A stretch of 6,363 bases of DNA. Source: Burkholderiales bacterium. Lineage in GTDB: Bacteria > Pseudomonadota > Gammaproteobacteria > Burkholderiales > Burkholderiaceae_C. This document shows, in pieces, positions 5,167 through 6,363 of the stretch. How positions within the stretch are numbered: the stretch's first letter is position 1; every line of letters begins with the position of its first letter. The notes below the pieces were generated by a model, which was given only the letters and a program-made list of their open reading frames with translations, ran no database searches and was not told where the DNA came from. The stretch covers positions 1 through 6,363 of the forward strand of contig CANFYD010000236.1 of NCBI GenBank assembly GCA_947450745.1, written 5' to 3'. Made by a program: the position numbers and the translations under genes.

Positions 5167-6363
5167 TTATTCGCTGGCCTTTGCTTCAGCCTTGCGCTCG
5201 ACCGCTGACTTGGACACCATCACCGGCTTGCCCTTCAACTGGTTCAAGGCTTGCATCAGCTGGAAGTCTTCGGCGCTGCCAAATTCAGGCAAGGGCTTGG
5301 GGGGCTCGTTGCGCTTGGCAAACTCGGCTTCGAGCTTCTGGCGCGCTTCTTCACGGGCCTTTTCGCGCACTTCGTCTTTTTCTTCCTTGCCGTTGTTCAG
5401 GTGCTTTTCAAGGTCGGCTTCGCGGGTGCGCAGGGCGGCAAACACATTGCCCTCGGCCGTTTCGTCCAACATGATGTCCGGCACGATGCCGGTGGCCTGA
5501 ATCGAGCGGCCGCTCGGCGTGTAGTAACGGGCCGTGGTGATCTTCAGTGCGGTGTCGGCGCTCAGTTGACGCACCGTTTGCACGGAACCCTTGCCGAAGG
5601 TCTGCGCGCCCATGATCAGCGCGCGCTTGTGATCCTGCAGGGCGCCGGCGACGATCTCGCTGGCGGAAGCCGAACCTTCATTGACCAACACCACCAGTGG
5701 CACGTTCTTCAGTGCGGCCGGCAAGCGGCGCAAGGGATCGGCACCGCCGCGGCGCATATAAGAATCGGGGTTGGCCTTGAAGCTGGCCTTGGAGTCGGCG
5801 ATCTGACCGTTGGTGCTGACGACCTCCAGGTCCTTGGTCAGGAAGGCGGCCGAGATTGCCACCGACGCTTCGAGCAAGCCGCCCGGGTCATTGCGCAAGT
5901 CCAGCACCAAGCCCTTCAGATTGGGCTCTTGCTTGTAGATTTCTTCGAGCTTGCGAGCGAAATCTTCAACCGTCTGGTCCTGGAACTGGCTGACGCGCAA
6001 CCATGCATAGCCTGGCTCCAGCACCTTGGAGCGCACGCTCTGGGCACGAATCTCTTCGCGCATGATGGTGACGGGGAAGGTGCGGCTCTCACTCTTGCGG
6101 AAGATGGTCAGCTGAACCTTGGTGCTGGGCTCGCCGCGCATTCGCTTGACGGCTTGATCCAGGCTCAGGCCGCGTACCAGCGTGTCGTCGATCTTGCTGA
6201 TCAGGTCACCGCTTTTCAGGCCAGCACGGAAGGCGGGCGAACCCTCGATCGGCGAGACGATCTTGACCAGACCGTCTTCCATGCCGATTTCGATGCCGAC
6301 GCCAACGAACTTGCCGGTGGTGCCTTCACGGAATTCCTTGAAGTTCTTTTTGTCAAAGAACTG
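5167..6363 (-). CDS. ctpA: S41 family carboxy-terminal processing protease (N-terminus cut by window edge)
   Basis: Periplasmic or membrane-anchored serine protease of the Ctp/Prc family, which cuts near exposed C-termini of envelope proteins. The visible 398 residues begin at the edge with QFFDKKNFKEF, so the start codon, any signal peptide and part of the N-terminal region lie outside. A PDZ domain covers roughly fragment residues 20-105 (SPIEGSPAFRAGLKSGD). The S41 core contains LVLDLRNDPGGLL, then the catalytic Ser233 in GSASASEI (codon 5665-5667) and Lys258 in FGKGSVQT (codon 5590-5592). The 25-residue Ser-Lys spacing matches known Ctp proteases. YYTPSGRSIQ and GIVPDI follow. The tail is unusually charged, with a Lys/Glu-rich stretch near residues 310-350 that may form a helix or coiled coil. 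An internal ATG at 6282 is not the start, because conserved sequence continues upstream of it. A strong terminator follows. Confidence 0.94.
   Translation of the reverse strand, partial: QFFDKKNFKEFREGTTGKFVGVGIEIGMEDGLVKIVSPIEGSPAFRAGLKSGDLISKIDDTLVRGLSLDQAVKRMRGEPSTKVQLTIFRKSESRTFPVTIMREEIRAQSVRSKVLEPGYAWLRVSQFQDQTVEDFARKLEEIYKQEPNLKGLVLDLRNDPGGLLEASVAISAAFLTKDLEVVSTNGQIADSKASFKANPDSYMRRGGADPLRRLPAALKNVPLVVLVNEGSASASEIVAGALQDHKRALIMGAQTFGKGSVQTVRQLSADTALKITTARYYTPSGRSIQATGIVPDIMLDETAEGNVFAALRTREADLEKHLNNGKEEKDEVREKAREEARQKLEAEFAKRNEPPKPLPEFGSAEDFQLMQALNQLKGKPVMVSKSAVERKAEAKASE

Noticed and set aside
1..6363. A new defence, mobile or secondary-metabolism system
   Set aside because: All six genes belong to recognisable families, composition is uniform, and no repeats, integrase, transposase or toxin-antitoxin-like small genes were seen.

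Overview
The window looks like an ordinary chromosomal stretch from a high-GC betaproteobacterium, most likely of the order Burkholderiales. This rests on the strong G/C preference at third codon positions in every gene, the style of the proteins, and the order ctp protease, moeB/thiF-type gene, LOG-family gene. The order is from memory, not a search, so the taxon is an inference. No RNA gene, CRISPR array, insertion sequence, attachment site or phage gene was found, and base use is even across the window.

Six protein genes fill almost all of it. Five lie on the minus strand and one on the plus strand. In minus-strand transcription order, from the right edge: (1) an S41 carboxy-terminal processing protease, missing its N-terminus at the edge (5167-6363), closed by a clear intrinsic terminator (5124-5149); (2) a MoeB/ThiF-type E1-like adenylyltransferase (4293-5093); (3) a LOG-family Rossmann-fold protein (3307-4209); (4) an arginase with all catalytic residues (2359-3282). 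Genes 2-4 are co-oriented with gaps of 83 and 24 bp and may be co-transcribed. The arginase converges, with a 17-bp gap, on a plus-strand DUF429 (RNase H-fold) gene (1511-2341). That gene is divergent, 44 bp away, from an S10 serine carboxypeptidase-like gene (1-1466) whose last few codons lie beyond the left edge.

The genes do not form an obvious shared pathway: periplasmic proteolysis, sulfur-carrier activation, nucleotide hydrolysis, arginine breakdown, an uncharacterised predicted nuclease and a serine peptidase. I did not find a convincing new biological system. The points most worth a second look are the S10 peptidase, which lacks a signal peptide and has Leu where yeast carboxypeptidase Y has its substrate-carboxylate-binding Glu, the very tight divergent start region, and the LOG gene, which has no Shine-Dalgarno sequence.
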